A stretch of DNA of 64,000 bases, taken from assembly GCF_019209905.1 (NCBI RefSeq), contig NZ_JAHUTM010000003.1, positions 62,001-126,000 of the forward strand. The letters run 5' to 3'. How positions within the stretch are numbered: the first letter of the stretch is position 1; each line of letters opens with the position of its first letter. The notes beneath the pieces are model-generated. The model did no database searches and had not been told where the DNA came from. It worked only from the letters and a program-made list of their open reading frames with translations. Shown piece by piece: positions 1-9,702 of this stretch. This stretch comes from Corynebacterium sp. TAE3-ERU12. Its GTDB lineage: Bacteria; Actinomycetota; Actinomycetes; Mycobacteriales; Mycobacteriaceae. The position numbers were made by a program, and so were the translations under genes.

Positions 1-1158
1 GCCAAAGCAATCCCCACCGGCATCGGTGAACTCGACCGCGTTTTAGGCCTCGGCGTGGTCCCCGGCTCAGTGCTGCTCCTCGCCGGCGAACCCGGCGTCG
101 GAAAGTCCACCCTCCTCCTTGAGGTTGCCCACCGCTGGGCAGCGGCCGGAAACAGCGCGGCCCTCTACGTCACCGGGGAGGAATCCCCCGGCCAGGTGGC
201 ACTTCGCGCACAGCGCACCGGCGCACTGCACGACAATCTGCTGCTGGTGGCCGATACCGATATCTCCCGAGTCATCGAAGCGGCCCTCGAACAACGCCCC
301 GGCTTACTCATCGTGGACTCAGTCCAGACCATGCAGGCCACCGGGGTCGAAGGCACCCGAGGGGGTGTGGCCCAAGCCCGTGCGGTCACCGCCGCCCTGA
401 CCTCCTTAGCCAAGGAGTCCGGCATCGCGGTGCTGGTCGTAGGGCATGTGACGAAAGACGGCACCGTCGCCGGCCCCCGCACCATGGAACACCTGGTGGA
501 CGCGGTCCTCAATTTCGAAGGCGACCGCCATAGCGGACTGCGCTTCCTACGCGGCATCAAAAACCGTTTCGGCGCCACCGACGAGGTCGGCTGCTTTGAA
601 CAAACCACCGACGGAATCCGGGAAGTCCCCGACCCCACCGGCCTGTTCCTGCATCACCGCAGCCCCGCCCCCGGTACCGCCATCACCGTCGCTGTCGATG
701 GGCGCCGCCCCCTGCTCGCCGAGGTACAAGCCCTTGTTGTGGATACTCAGCAACACAATCCGCGGCGCAATGTGACCGGGCTGGACCCACGACGAGTGCC
801 GATGATCGCGGCAATTATGCAGCAGCACGGCGGGTTGAAAGCCCTGGCGGACCGGGAATTACACGTCGCAACGGTCGGCGGCATGCAACTGAATGAACCC
901 GCCGCAGACCTGGCCATCGCGATCGCTATCGCATCCTCGGCGGCGGATAAAGCAGTCAGCGCGAAAACCATTGCGCTTGGCGAGTTAGGGCTGGCCGGGG
1001 AGGTACGTCGGGTGCCCGATATTGACCGTAGGCTCAAAGAGGCCGCACGGATGGGCTTCACCCGCGCCATTGTCCCGCAAGGCGCAGATGTGCCCGCCGG
1101 GGTGCAGGCAGTGCGCGTCGGCACCATAGCCGAGGCACTTTCCGCCACCGTCGGCTAG
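1..1158 (+). CDS. radA: DNA repair protein RadA/Sms, 3' part (5' end outside window)
   Basis: RadA is a RecA-like ATPase that promotes branch migration during recombinational repair. The reading frame is already open at base 1 and continues upstream, so the usual N-terminal C4 zinc finger is missing only because the window begins here. Visible are Walker A (GEPGVGKST), Walker B (LLIVDS), the RadA signature KNRFG, and a C-terminal Lon-protease-like domain containing GGMQLNEPAADLA. The stop codon abuts that of the convergent gene on the minus strand, leaving no room for a dedicated terminator. Family assignment is secure; the position next to carbonic anhydrase and mutY agrees with the corynebacterial order. 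Confidence 0.97.
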   Translation, partial: AKAIPTGIGELDRVLGLGVVPGSVLLLAGEPGVGKSTLLLEVAHRWAAAGNSAALYVTGEESPGQVALRAQRTGALHDNLLLVADTDISRVIEAALEQRPGLLIVDSVQTMQATGVEGTRGGVAQARAVTAALTSLAKESGIAVLVVGHVTKDGTVAGPRTMEHLVDAVLNFEGDRHSGLRFLRGIKNRFGATDEVGCFEQTTDGIREVPDPTGLFLHHRSPAPGTAITVAVDGRRPLLAEVQALVVDTQQHNPRRNVTGLDPRRVPMIAAIMQQHGGLKALADRELHVATVGGMQLNEPAADLAIAIAIASSAADKAVSAKTIALGELGLAGEVRRVPDIDRRLKEAARMGFTRAIVPQGADVPAGVQAVRVGTIAEALSATVG

Positions 1159-1836
1159 TTAGCGCAGGTTAAACGTGTACGGCTCAGTATTGCGCTCACC
1201 GACTAGGCCATACACCAAGTAGCCGCCGGCAGGTGCGGGCTGACGCTCACTCGACGAGCACGCCCCCGGGGCGGAGCCCAGGCGGGACCAACGCACGGTG
1301 TAGACGACTTCTTCCTCCGGGGCGATGGTTTCTACACCAGTGCCCTCGGACTCGTGGCAATCCAGGTCGGACCAGATGCGGGAATAGTCGACCATATTGA
1401 ACACCTCGAAGCGAAGAGTCTGCTCATCGAGGTTGATCGTGCAATCACCGCGGGTGGGGTTATAGAGAGTCAGGCTGAACTGTGGATTCTGGTCGGCCGA
1501 ATAAGTCGGCTGGTCAGACTCAATGCTCAGCTGAATATCGCCGGGCTCGCACTCGTCCTTGTCGATGGTTTCTCGCGTCGACGTGGTCTCATACGGGGCG
1601 GCAACAGTGGACTCTTCGTCCTTCTCACCTGGGACAGTGGTCACTTCAGAACCATCAGTGCGAGTGGCAGTGACCTTGGGGGTATTGGCTGCCTGTTCGG
1701 TGTCGGTATCGGTCTCGTCACCAGAGGTGCTGCATTTCACCAGGGCGACAATCACGAGCAGCAGTACGGCAAGCAGGGCAATTGCCGCAATACGGCGCCG
1801 ACGGTAGACCTCGGGGGGAAGCTGCTGATTCGTCAC
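1159..1836 (-). CDS. Membrane-anchored hypothetical protein
   Basis: This 225-residue protein has a short basic cytoplasmic start (residues 1-16, including RRRR), one hydrophobic helix (about 17-34), then a Thr/Glu-rich linker (about 36-95) and an exported domain with four or more cysteines that could form disulfides (for example CTIN, DCHES, GACSS). The topology is N-in with an extracytoplasmic C-terminal domain. It overlaps the carbonic anhydrase gene by an ATGA, so the two are probably co-transcribed. A gene of this type lies at the same place in corynebacterial genomes, but I know of no assigned function. It has no catalytic motif I recognise. Confidence 0.85.
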   Translation of the reverse strand: MTNQQLPPEVYRRRRIAAIALLAVLLLVIVALVKCSTSGDETDTDTEQAANTPKVTATRTDGSEVTTVPGEKDEESTVAAPYETTSTRETIDKDECEPGDIQLSIESDQPTYSADQNPQFSLTLYNPTRGDCTINLDEQTLRFEVFNMVDYSRIWSDLDCHESEGTGVETIAPEEEVVYTVRWSRLGSAPGACSSSERQPAPAGGYLVYGLVGERNTEPYTFNLR

Positions 1837-2486
1837 TTCTTCAGACTAACGGTCTCATCGGCGGAACTGATGTCGACTCCCCGAGCAACTACAGGTTGCG
1901 CCAATCCGTCGGAAAGCCGGTAGCGCATCCCCACCACACCGACGGTGCCATCGGCCAGGTGCTGCTGGATCTCCGGGGAACGGTCAATGAGGTGTTCCAC
2001 AATCTCGGCGACATGGCGGGACTCGAATTCGTGCCCGGCGGTCTGCCCATCGCGGCGGGCCGCCAACAGTGACGGGGTGACTTTCTCAATCAGCACCCGC
2101 TGAAAACCGGAAGGCATCTCCCCGCCGAGCAGCGCAGAATGGGCGGCCTTCACCGCGCCGCAGGACTCATGGCCGAGCACACAGATCATGGGCACCCCCA
2201 AGCTGACCACGGCGAACTCCAAGGAAGCGAGCACGGATAGGTCCGTGATTTGTCCGGCGGTGCGGATCACGAACAGGTCGCCGAGGCCTTGGTCGAAGAT
2301 GATTTCTACCGGCACCCGGGAATCCGAACAGGCCAGAACAACAGCCTTAGGGTGCTGTCCGCTGGTGAGTTCACTGCGGCGGGTGGAATTCTGCTGCCGG
2401 CGCGCGGACTCGTCCCGCATGAATCGGAGGTTGCCCTCTTGTAATTCCTGCCAGACGCTTTGGGGGGTGCGAGTCATGCTTCCCAT
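1833..2486 (-). CDS. bca: Beta-class carbonic anhydrase
   Basis: The enzyme interconverts CO2 and bicarbonate in the cytoplasm, feeding carboxylases. The zinc-site motifs of the beta class are present: CSDSR (Cys and the Asp-Arg dyad) at about residue 53 and GHESCG (His and Cys) at about 105. The length of 217 residues is typical. Two starts are possible, ATG at 2486 or ATG at 2477. I prefer 2486 because a -10-like TAATCA lies exactly 6 bases upstream with no Shine-Dalgarno sequence, which suggests a leaderless transcript. It is followed by the membrane protein gene with a 4-base overlap and is divergent from mutY. Confidence 0.95.
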   Translation of the reverse strand: MGSMTRTPQSVWQELQEGNLRFMRDESARRQQNSTRRSELTSGQHPKAVVLACSDSRVPVEIIFDQGLGDLFVIRTAGQITDLSVLASLEFAVVSLGVPMICVLGHESCGAVKAAHSALLGGEMPSGFQRVLIEKVTPSLLAARRDGQTAGHEFESRHVAEIVEHLIDRSPEIQQHLADGTVGVVGMRYRLSDGLAQPVVARGVDISSADETVSLKK

Positions 2487-2508
2487 TGTGCGTGATTAGG
2501 CTCACCAC
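2487..2508. promoter_or_regulatory. Divergent leaderless promoters with overlapping -10 boxes (bca / mutY)
   Basis: Only 22 bases separate the two start codons. On the minus strand TAATCA (2498-2493) sits 6 bases before the bca ATG. On the plus strand TAGGCT (2497-2502) sits 6 bases before the mutY GTG. The two hexamers share bases 2497-2498, so RNA polymerase probably cannot open both promoters at once. The -35 regions must lie inside the opposite coding sequence. Promoter status is inferred from spacing only. Confidence 0.6.
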
Positions 2509-3393
2509 GTGCCTAATTCGGACAAGACAACACCACTTGACCCACACACGGTCATTGACTGGTTCGCGATCCACGCCCGCGACCTGCCGTGGCGACGTCC
2601 GGGCACTACCGCCTGGGGTGTGCTGGTCAGCGAGGTGATGAGCCAGCAAACCCCAGTGTCCCGGGTGGCGCCACAGTGGGTGGAGTGGATGAACCGGTGG
2701 CCGCGGCCAAGTGATCTTGCCGCCGCGCAGCGTGCCGACGTTATCCGCGCCTGGGGCAAGCTTGGGTATCCACGGCGCGCCCAGCGCTTACATACAGCCG
2801 CTGAGGCAATCGCCACCCAGCATGGCGATATTGTCCCCCACAAGGTGGAAGACCTACTGGCGCTGCCTGGGATAGGCGATTACACCGCCCGCGCGGTGGC
2901 GGCTTTTGCCTATCACGCGGATGTGCCGGTGGTTGATATCAATGTGCGCCGCGTACTGCGCCGCCATGAGCAAGGTGTGTTCTTGCCGGGTGCGCACCGC
3001 CCGGCTGATCTGAAGCTGGTTGCACAATTGCTTCCCGACGGGGACGCCGCGACGTTTTCGGCCGGTTTGATGGAGTTGGGCGCGTTGGTGTGTGTTGCGC
3101 GCACCCCAAAGTGTGGGCAATGCCCACTGCGGGCGACTTGTGCCTGGCGGGCTGCGGGGTGCCCCCAACCCAGTGCTGAAGAGTTGTCGAAGAAGCGGGT
3201 GCAGAAATTCACCGGCACTGACCGACAGGTGCGTGGGTTGTTGATGGATGTGTTGCGTGGGGCGGAGTCCCCGGTGGAACGAAAAATGCTCGACGCCGTC
3301 TGGGACGACGCCGAGCAAAGAGATCGGGCATTGGAATCGCTGCTGGCCGATGGGTTGGCGCAGCGCGATGAGAGCGGGCGGTACCGGCTCTGA
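2509..3393 (+). CDS. mutY: A/G-specific adenine DNA glycosylase
   Basis: MutY removes adenine mispaired with 8-oxoguanine in base excision repair. The helix-hairpin-helix LPGIGDYTA is followed by the catalytic Asp region VPVVDINVRRV, and a catalytic Glu lies in VSEVMSQQT. The 4Fe-4S cluster ligands have the expected spacing C-x6-C-x2-C-x5-C around residue 190. At 294 residues it is shorter than the E. coli enzyme, with a reduced C-terminal 8-oxoG recognition region, as in other actinobacterial MutY proteins. The start is GTG with no Shine-Dalgarno sequence; the -10-like TAGGCT six bases upstream suggests a leaderless mRNA. Confidence 0.96.
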   Translation: MPNSDKTTPLDPHTVIDWFAIHARDLPWRRPGTTAWGVLVSEVMSQQTPVSRVAPQWVEWMNRWPRPSDLAAAQRADVIRAWGKLGYPRRAQRLHTAAEAIATQHGDIVPHKVEDLLALPGIGDYTARAVAAFAYHADVPVVDINVRRVLRRHEQGVFLPGAHRPADLKLVAQLLPDGDAATFSAGLMELGALVCVARTPKCGQCPLRATCAWRAAGCPQPSAEELSKKRVQKFTGTDRQVRGLLMDVLRGAESPVERKMLDAVWDDAEQRDRALESLLADGLAQRDESGRYRL

Positions 3394-3402
3394 ACCGGTA
3401 CC
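3380..3402. terminator. Stem-loop between convergent mutY and clpC
   Basis: An 8-bp inverted repeat, GGTACCGG and CCGGTACC, with a 7-base loop spans the mutY stop codon. It lies between the convergent mutY and clpC ends, which are 15 bases apart. There is no clear T-run on either side, so termination activity is uncertain. Confidence 0.4.
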
Positions 3403-3408
3403 TATCCC

Positions 3409-5982
3409 CTACTCTTCGGAGTTCAGCTCCTCGTTGGCTTGCTCCACGGTGGCGGTGTCCACGTCGGGCTTGTCAGCGGCGTCTTCGACCTCAGCGGAGG
3501 TGGTGATGAAGGTGAAGCCTTCTTCGCCGTCGACATCAACGGTGACGGTATCGCCAAGGCCGACCTCGCCGTAGAGGATCTGCTCGGAGAGCTTATCTTC
3601 CACTTCACGCTGGATGGTGCGACGCAGCGGGCGGGCACCCAGCACGGGGTCGAAGCCACGCTCGGCGAGACGTTCCTTCGCCGCGTCGGAGACCTCCAGG
3701 GCAATGCGCTTTTCGACCAGCTGGTTGCGCACTCGGTTGAGCATGAAATCAACCATCTCGATGATCTCGTCCTTCGACAGCTGCCGGAAGACGACGACCT
3801 CGTCGATACGGTTTAAGAACTCAGGCCGGAAGTGCTTCTTCAGCTCGTCGTTGACCTTGCTCTTCATCCGCTCGTACTGGCCTTCGCGGCTGGATTCACC
3901 AGCACCGGAGAAGCCCATACCCACGGCCTTGGAGATATCCGAGGTACCCAGGTTCGAGGTGAAGATCAGCACGGTGTTCTTAAAGTCCACCACGCGGCCC
4001 TGGCCGTCGGTAAGCCGGCCGTCTTCAAGCACCTGCAGCAAGGTGTTGTAAATCTCCTTGTGGGCCTTCTCGATCTCGTCGAAAAGCACCACGGAGAACG
4101 GGCGGCGACGAACCTTTTCGGTGAGCTGACCACCCTCGTCGTAGCCGACGTAGCCGGGAGGCGCACCGAAGAGGCGGGAAGCGGTGAACTTGTCGTGGAA
4201 CTCACCCATATCGATCTGGATGAGCGCGTCTTCCTCACCGAAGAGGAACTCGGCGAGAGCCTTGGACAGTTCGGTCTTACCGACACCGGACGGGCCGGCG
4301 AAGATGAACGAACCGGAGGGGCGCTTCGGGTCCTTCAGGCCAGCGCGGGTACGGCGGATAGCGCGGGAGACCGCGGCAACAGCCTCGTTCTGGCCGATGA
4401 TGCGCTTGTGAAGTTCGTCCTCCATACGCAGCAGTCGGGAGGACTCTTCCTCGGTGAGTTTGAACACCGGGATGCCGGTCCAGTTGGCCAGCACCTCCGC
4501 AATCTGCTCTTCACCGATTTCAGAGATCACGTCGGACTCACCGGCGCGCCACTTCTTTTCCCGCTCGCGACGTTCCTCACCGAGGGTGCGTTCGGTATCG
4601 CGCAAACCAGCGGCCTTCTCGAAGTCCTGGGCGTCGATGGCTGCTTCCTTCTCGCGACGCACGTCGGCGATACGGCTATCCATCTCCTGCAGTTCCGGCG
4701 GAGCGGTCATGCGCTGGATGCGCATCCGGGCGCCGGCCTCGTCGATGAGGTCAACAGCCTTATCCGGCAGGAAGCGGTCGTTGATGTACCGGTCCGACAG
4801 GGTTGCTGCAGCAACCAGTGCGGAGTCCGTAATCGAGACTCGGTGGTGCTGCTCGTATTTATCGCGCAGGCCCTTGAGGATGTCGATGGTCATATCGAGC
4901 GTGGGCTCGGGCACGTTGACCGGCTGGAAGCGGCGTTCCAGTGCGGCGTCTTTCTCGATGTGCTTGCGGTACTCATCGAGGGTGGTGGCACCGATGGTCT
5001 GCAGTTCACCGCGAGCCAGCTTTGGCTTCAAAATGCTGGCGGCGTCGATAGCGCCTTCCGCAGCACCGGCACCAACGAGAGTATGAATCTCGTCGATGAA
5101 CAAGATGATGTCGCCACGCTGGTTGATTTCCTTGAGGACCTTCTTCAGGCGTTCCTCAAAATCACCGCGGTAGCGGGAGCCGGCAACCAGGGAACCCAGG
5201 TCCAGCGAGTACAGCTGCTTATCCTTGAGCAGCTCCGGGACCTTGCCATTAACGATGTCGAGAGCCAGGCCCTCGACCACAGCGGTCTTACCGACGCCGG
5301 GCTCACCAATGAGCACCGGGTTGTTCTTGGTGCGCCGGGAAAGCACCTGCATGATGCGTTCGATTTCCTTCTCACGGCCGATGACCGGGTCCAGCTTGCC
5401 TTCCCGGGCGGCGGCGGTGAGGTTGCGGCCGAACTGGTCAAGCACCAGGGAACCGGACTGCTGGCCGGCTTCGGTGCTGCGCGAACCTGCGGTGGCGCCG
5501 ACGGGGCGGGACTGGTCCCCGGATCCCTCGTCGGAATCCTGGCCTTGGTAGCCGGAGAGCAGCTGGATAACCTGCTGGCGCACGCGCGGCAGGTCCGCGC
5601 CGAGCTTGACCAGCACCTGGGCGGCTACTCCCTCACCCTCGCGGATGAGGCCGAGCAGGATGTGCTCGGTGCCGATGTACTTATGGCCTAACTGGAGGGC
5701 CTCACGCAGCGAGTACTCAAGTACCTTTTTGGCGCGCGGGGTGAAGGGGATATGGCCATTGGGCGGCTGGGCGCCGCGGCCGATGATCTCGACGACCTCG
5801 TTGCGCACTGCTTCTAGAGAGATCCCCATCGATTCCAGTGCCTTGGCGGCGACACCATCACCTTCGCTGATGAGGCCGAGCAGAATGTGCTCAGTGCCGA
5901 TGTAGTTGTGATTGAGCTCGCGGGCTTCGTCCTGTGCCAGGACGACAACACGGCGGGCGCGGTCAGTAAACCTCTCGAACAT
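3409..5982 (-). CDS. clpC: ATP-dependent Clp protease ATPase subunit ClpC
   Basis: ClpC is the Hsp100 unfoldase that feeds substrates to ClpP. The 857 residues carry two N-terminal Clp repeats (about 1-145), the first AAA+ module with Walker [10 protein letters not shown], a central UVR-type coiled region (about 425-470), and the second AAA+ module with GPSGVGKTE and the conserved DMGEF segment. The C-terminal tail is acidic. The gene is monocistronic and convergent with mutY. A ClgR-type site lies about 75 bases upstream of the start, as expected for a Clp-regulon gene. Confidence 0.98.
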   Translation of the reverse strand: MFERFTDRARRVVVLAQDEARELNHNYIGTEHILLGLISEGDGVAAKALESMGISLEAVRNEVVEIIGRGAQPPNGHIPFTPRAKKVLEYSLREALQLGHKYIGTEHILLGLIREGEGVAAQVLVKLGADLPRVRQQVIQLLSGYQGQDSDEGSGDQSRPVGATAGSRSTEAGQQSGSLVLDQFGRNLTAAAREGKLDPVIGREKEIERIMQVLSRRTKNNPVLIGEPGVGKTAVVEGLALDIVNGKVPELLKDKQLYSLDLGSLVAGSRYRGDFEERLKKVLKEINQRGDIILFIDEIHTLVGAGAAEGAIDAASILKPKLARGELQTIGATTLDEYRKHIEKDAALERRFQPVNVPEPTLDMTIDILKGLRDKYEQHHRVSITDSALVAAATLSDRYINDRFLPDKAVDLIDEAGARMRIQRMTAPPELQEMDSRIADVRREKEAAIDAQDFEKAAGLRDTERTLGEERREREKKWRAGESDVISEIGEEQIAEVLANWTGIPVFKLTEEESSRLLRMEDELHKRIIGQNEAVAAVSRAIRRTRAGLKDPKRPSGSFIFAGPSGVGKTELSKALAEFLFGEEDALIQIDMGEFHDKFTASRLFGAPPGYVGYDEGGQLTEKVRRRPFSVVLFDEIEKAHKEIYNTLLQVLEDGRLTDGQGRVVDFKNTVLIFTSNLGTSDISKAVGMGFSGAGESSREGQYERMKSKVNDELKKHFRPEFLNRIDEVVVFRQLSKDEIIEMVDFMLNRVRNQLVEKRIALEVSDAAKERLAERGFDPVLGARPLRRTIQREVEDKLSEQILYGEVGLGDTVTVDVDGEEGFTFITTSAEVEDAADKPDVDTATVEQANEELNSEE

Positions 5983-6452
5983 CGGAACTCCTATAGGCGT
6001 CGGGGCTTTTACTGAGCTTAACGACGCCTAGGGCAACAGTCGTCCTTCCTGCCGTACGCCGATAGCGAACACCCAGCTAGAGGGCTTATTCGCAGCAGAC
6101 GAAGCCGATTCTGGCCCGCTTCTGGTCCAGGTACTGGTAGCTGGTGGCGCTGGTATTAGGTCCATTAGGGGGTAGTCGACCCCCATTGCGCCACCCAGGT
6201 TCGTTATTGGGCCCAGGTGCACCCCGAGGCGCTCCACATACCTGTGCCTGCAGGCGCTTCAGCTGGGGAAATGGGCATGACAACGCTATGTAGCGCTGCG
6301 CCCTGACACTGCCTTAAGGCGGTGTATGCGCCCTGCTATATCGCTTTGTTTGTGACGTGCATTACAGATTTTATTTCAAAACCTTTAAAAGTTATGCAGA
6401 TCACATCTAGAGTTATTACGAAGTATCTTCACCGAACGAAAAGGACGCCCCG
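5983..6452. other. 470-base intergenic region between clpC and an acyl-CoA synthetase gene
   Basis: The clpC side holds the ClgR-type box. A perfect small hairpin, GGGGGT-agtcg-ACCCCC, lies at 6168-6184. The right end (about 6310-6452) is clearly AT-richer than the rest and probably holds the promoter of the downstream gene, which has an AAAAGGA ribosome site. No credible protein gene was found in the middle part (6080-6300); the short open frames there have no recognisable features. Confidence 0.5.
6057..6070 (-). promoter_or_regulatory. Candidate ClgR binding site upstream of clpC
   Basis: On the minus strand the sequence reads GTTCGC-TATCG-GCG, an exact match to the GTTCGC-N5-GCG core described for the actinobacterial regulator ClgR, which activates clp genes. 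It lies 75 bases before the clpC ATG. This is a single pattern match. Confidence 0.65.
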
Positions 6453-8144
6453 ATGAGCGACCACTCCGCACCGCGCCTACGCGACCGTTTTCGCACCACC
6501 GCAGACTTAATCCGAGGCCTCGGCCCGGCCACCAGTTCCGGCGTACTCGGCACGATGGGCCCCGCCGCAATCGGTAACACCGTGAAGTCCATCTACCGCT
6601 GGGACTTCATGCCCTCGGGTTTGCTCGGTATCGCCGCCGCACGCGACCCCCACCACACCGCGATCATCGACGACGGCGGCTCCATTACCTACAGCGGCCT
6701 CAACGAGCGCAGCACACAGCTCGCCCGCGCCCTGCGCCACGGCAATATCCGGCCTCGCGACCGCATCGGTGTGCTGTGCCGCAATCACCGCGGTTTCATC
6801 ATGGCGCTATGCGCCCACGGCCGCCTCGGCACTGACTTGGTCCTACTCAACCCCGGCGCTTCTGCGCAGCAGACCAACGCCGTCATCCGCGAGCAAAAGA
6901 TTGACTTCCTGTTCATCGACGAGGAGTTCACCCATATCCTCGCCGATGATTTTGACCAGTGCCCGGTAGCAGTCGCCTGGCTGGAAGACTACGAAGATAC
7001 CTCCTGCGTACGCGAGGGATGGACCTCCATGCGGGAGATGATTCGCACCGCTCCCCCAGCCGATTTCGCGGGTGCACAACTAGAGTCCCGACCCCGCCGG
7101 GGCCGGGTCATCATTCTGACCTCCGGCACCACCGGCACCCCCAAGGGCGCCCGCCGCCCGGAGGCACGCTCCTGGCAGCCGGCGTCGGCGATTATCTCTA
7201 AGATTCCGCTACGCCAGCGTCGCCTCGCATTCCTGGCCGCACCGCTCTTCCACACCTGGGGTTTCGGTGCGCTGCAGCTCTGCCTGGGGCTGCGCTCCAC
7301 TATCTTGCTGCGCCGCCACTTCGACCCGATCGACTGCCTGCGCATGCTTGAGTCACACCAGCCCGACACCTTATTTGTGGTGCCGACCATGCTGCAGCGC
7401 ATGCTGGAGGCCACCCCACGGTCCCGCGATATCGACGCCGGTTGGCTGCGCGTCATCGCTTCGTGCGGTTCGGCTATCCCGCAGCGCATCGTCGAAGAAA
7501 CCCTGGAGCGTTTCGGCCCGGTGCTGTACAACCAGTACGGCTCCACCGAGGTCTCCTGGGCGACCATCGCCACCCCAGAAGAGCTGGCCAAGCAGCCGAC
7601 CACTGCCGGCAAAGCCCCGTTGGGTACCCGCCTCTCCATCCGAGATGACGAGGGCAATGAAGTCCCCGACGGCACTGTTGGCCGCATTTTTATCGGCAAC
7701 AACATGCTCTACGAGGGCTACACTCGGCCTGGTGCCGATAAGGACATCATCGAGGGCATGGTGTGCACCGGCGACCTCGGCTATATCGACGATGAGGGGC
7801 TGCTCTACGTCTCCGGCCGTGAGGACGACATGATCGTCTCCGGCGGCGAAAATGTGTTCCCCCGTGAGACCGAGGATGTCCTATCTGAACTCGAAGGTAT
7901 CCGTGAGTGCGCTGTGGTCGGGGCCCCCGACGACAAATTCGGCCAGGCCCTTGTGGCCTACGTGGTGCGCACCAATGATGAGGCCGGCGAGGCACTGGAC
8001 CACGAGACGATTCGTTCCTTCGTCAAGGAGCAGCTGACTCGCTTCAACGTCCCGCGCGAAACCATTTTCCTCGACGAGCTTCCGCGTAATGCTGTGGGCA
8101 AGGTCGTGCCCCGCATGTTGCCGAAGCCCGGTGCGGACAACTAG
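6453..8144 (+). CDS. Acyl-CoA synthetase (AMP-forming, FadD family)
   Basis: The protein of 563 residues has the ANL-superfamily motifs: phosphate-binding loop TSGTTGTPKG (about 220), A5 motif NQYGSTE (about 352), the adenosine-binding TGDLGYIDDEG (about 435), hinge GREDDMIVSGGENVFP, and the C-terminal catalytic Lys in NAVGKVVPR. It should activate a carboxylic acid, probably a fatty acid, as acyl-adenylate and then acyl-CoA. A Shine-Dalgarno-like AAAAGGA supports the start. Its stop codon overlaps that of the convergent metallophosphoesterase by four bases. Chain-length preference cannot be read from sequence alone. Confidence 0.93.
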   Translation: MSDHSAPRLRDRFRTTADLIRGLGPATSSGVLGTMGPAAIGNTVKSIYRWDFMPSGLLGIAAARDPHHTAIIDDGGSITYSGLNERSTQLARALRHGNIRPRDRIGVLCRNHRGFIMALCAHGRLGTDLVLLNPGASAQQTNAVIREQKIDFLFIDEEFTHILADDFDQCPVAVAWLEDYEDTSCVREGWTSMREMIRTAPPADFAGAQLESRPRRGRVIILTSGTTGTPKGARRPEARSWQPASAIISKIPLRQRRLAFLAAPLFHTWGFGALQLCLGLRSTILLRRHFDPIDCLRMLESHQPDTLFVVPTMLQRMLEATPRSRDIDAGWLRVIASCGSAIPQRIVEETLERFGPVLYNQYGSTEVSWATIATPEELAKQPTTAGKAPLGTRLSIRDDEGNEVPDGTVGRIFIGNNMLYEGYTRPGADKDIIEGMVCTGDLGYIDDEGLLYVSGREDDMIVSGGENVFPRETEDVLSELEGIRECAVVGAPDDKFGQALVAYVVRTNDEAGEALDHETIRSFVKEQLTRFNVPRETIFLDELPRNAVGKVVPRMLPKPGADN

Positions 8145-9568
8145 CCCAATCCGGACAGGTCTTGCGTGACGACGTAGTTGCGGTCGCCGAGGGCACCGAG
8201 CATATATTCCGCCTCGATTCCCCACAGTGACCAGCGGGTCTGCGCGGACCAGTCCACGGACTCACGTCCCGGAGTGCGGTGGAAACTGACCATATACCCG
8301 CCTTCGTACACATCAACCAGGCTGTAGCCGCCGGGGTAGCCCAGAGAGGCAGCGCGTTCGCAGTAATCGACGCCGCCGATATCAGCTCGCCCCCGGCGGC
8401 TGCGGTGGGTATGCCCGGCGAACATCGACATCACCCCGGGGGCGTCGGCGAGGATGCGTTGCAGTTCTAGCGACTCCTCCTTCGGCACGATGAATTCGGC
8501 CCCACCCAGGTTGCTGGATGCCGCGCAGGTGGTCATGGGGTGGTGGCCGAACACGATGGTGGGCCGATCCGGGTCGGAGTGCACCTCAGTGCGGATCGCG
8601 TCCATCTGCGCCCGCGAGATATAGCCGCCGTTATGGCGCACAGTTGCGGTATCAATACCCAGCATCCGCAGGCCCTTGAACTGCGCTGACCAGTGCTGCT
8701 GGCGCGGGGTGAAATGGGCGCCGTAGTTATCCGGCACGTCAACCTCCCGGCGGCGCTTCGGCGGGGGATGCCCGGGGAGGAAATTATCGTGGTTTCCGCG
8801 TACCGCGAACCAGTCCTTATTGAGCTGACCAGCACCGTTCATAATGCGGCGGAAGGTTTCAACCTGCTCAGGTGTATTACCGTCCGTGCAGTCGCCATTG
8901 ACCACGATTGCGTCGATATCGCGCTTCTTCACATCAGCAATGAGCTCTTCCAGCTGCATCTGTGCAAAAGGCCGCTGGCCGTCGGGCTCGCGTAACCCCG
9001 GGCTGTGAAAGGGCTTGCCGATATGGGTGTCATTCGTGATGGCAACGGTGCCGATAAAACGGCCCTGCGGGGTGGTCTGGGTGCGGAACCGGCCCGTGAG
9101 CTCCGGGCTATCTACACGCCGGGTAGCCACCAGCGACGGAGCCGCCCGCAGTGCGCCTGACCAGCACTCGAAGCGGTATTCTCGGCCCGGTTCGAGGCCA
9201 TCGATAATGACGTGGTGGACACCACGTGGGGTGTCGTCATGGTGCACAACCTGCATCGGGCCGTCGACAGGGCCAAGCAAAACAGTCTCACCGACGGCCG
9301 CAGTGGGCCGAGCCGGCCCGTAGGGAGTGCGGACCTCAGAGGCATACGTGGTCCACGTGAATGCGACTCGAGTATCGGTAAGGGTTGGAACCTCCAGGTC
9401 AGCGGCTGTGACTGCCGGACCTGCGGCGCCGAAATGAATATCCAGGGCCTCGGGCACAGCCTCGGGGCGGCGCAGTTTAGACACCGTGCTGGAGGAACGG
9501 GCCAAGACAACCCCACCGGCTGCAAGGTTGGCGATGGAACGTAATGCCCGGGTGCTCATCTCGATCAT
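8141..9568 (-). CDS. Calcineurin-like metallophosphoesterase with N-terminal Fn3/purple-acid-phosphatase-like domain
   Basis: The C-terminal two thirds carry the metal-binding motifs of the family in order: NDTHIG, VNGDCTD, RGNHDN, FGHHP and GHTHR. The N-terminal region (about 45-165) looks like the Fn3-type domain of purple acid phosphatases (for example EPGREYRFECWSG). The first 30 residues are moderately hydrophobic with a single Arg, so export is possible but no clear signal peptide is seen. A paralogue with a Tat signal lies at 16762-18218 but is frameshifted. No Shine-Dalgarno sequence precedes the ATG at 9568; TACCGT seven bases upstream suggests a leaderless start. The substrate is unknown. 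Confidence 0.88.
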   Translation of the reverse strand: MIEMSTRALRSIANLAAGGVVLARSSSTVSKLRRPEAVPEALDIHFGAAGPAVTAADLEVPTLTDTRVAFTWTTYASEVRTPYGPARPTAAVGETVLLGPVDGPMQVVHHDDTPRGVHHVIIDGLEPGREYRFECWSGALRAAPSLVATRRVDSPELTGRFRTQTTPQGRFIGTVAITNDTHIGKPFHSPGLREPDGQRPFAQMQLEELIADVKKRDIDAIVVNGDCTDGNTPEQVETFRRIMNGAGQLNKDWFAVRGNHDNFLPGHPPPKRRREVDVPDNYGAHFTPRQQHWSAQFKGLRMLGIDTATVRHNGGYISRAQMDAIRTEVHSDPDRPTIVFGHHPMTTCAASSNLGGAEFIVPKEESLELQRILADAPGVMSMFAGHTHRSRRGRADIGGVDYCERAASLGYPGGYSLVDVYEGGYMVSFHRTPGRESVDWSAQTRWSLWGIEAEYMLGALGDRNYVVTQDLSGLG

Positions 9569-9702
9569 GAGGCTGACGGTAAGTTACGCGGGCTACGGGG
9601 CGGTTGTGCTGGGTTTAATGTCGCCAAAACGAGTATGAATGCCCGGCGAACACAGCGTTACCGGTAGTCGCTATCTGGGCAGGTGCTCCATCACCCCAGG
9701 GC

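Noticed and set aside
3832..5691. A 619-codon open frame on the plus strand opposite clpC
   Set aside because: It is fully antisense to clpC, has no family features, and arises from GC-rich codon use in the opposite strand.
6028..6237. A 69-codon open frame upstream of clpC
   Set aside because: No ribosome site, no family features, and composition unlike a protein.
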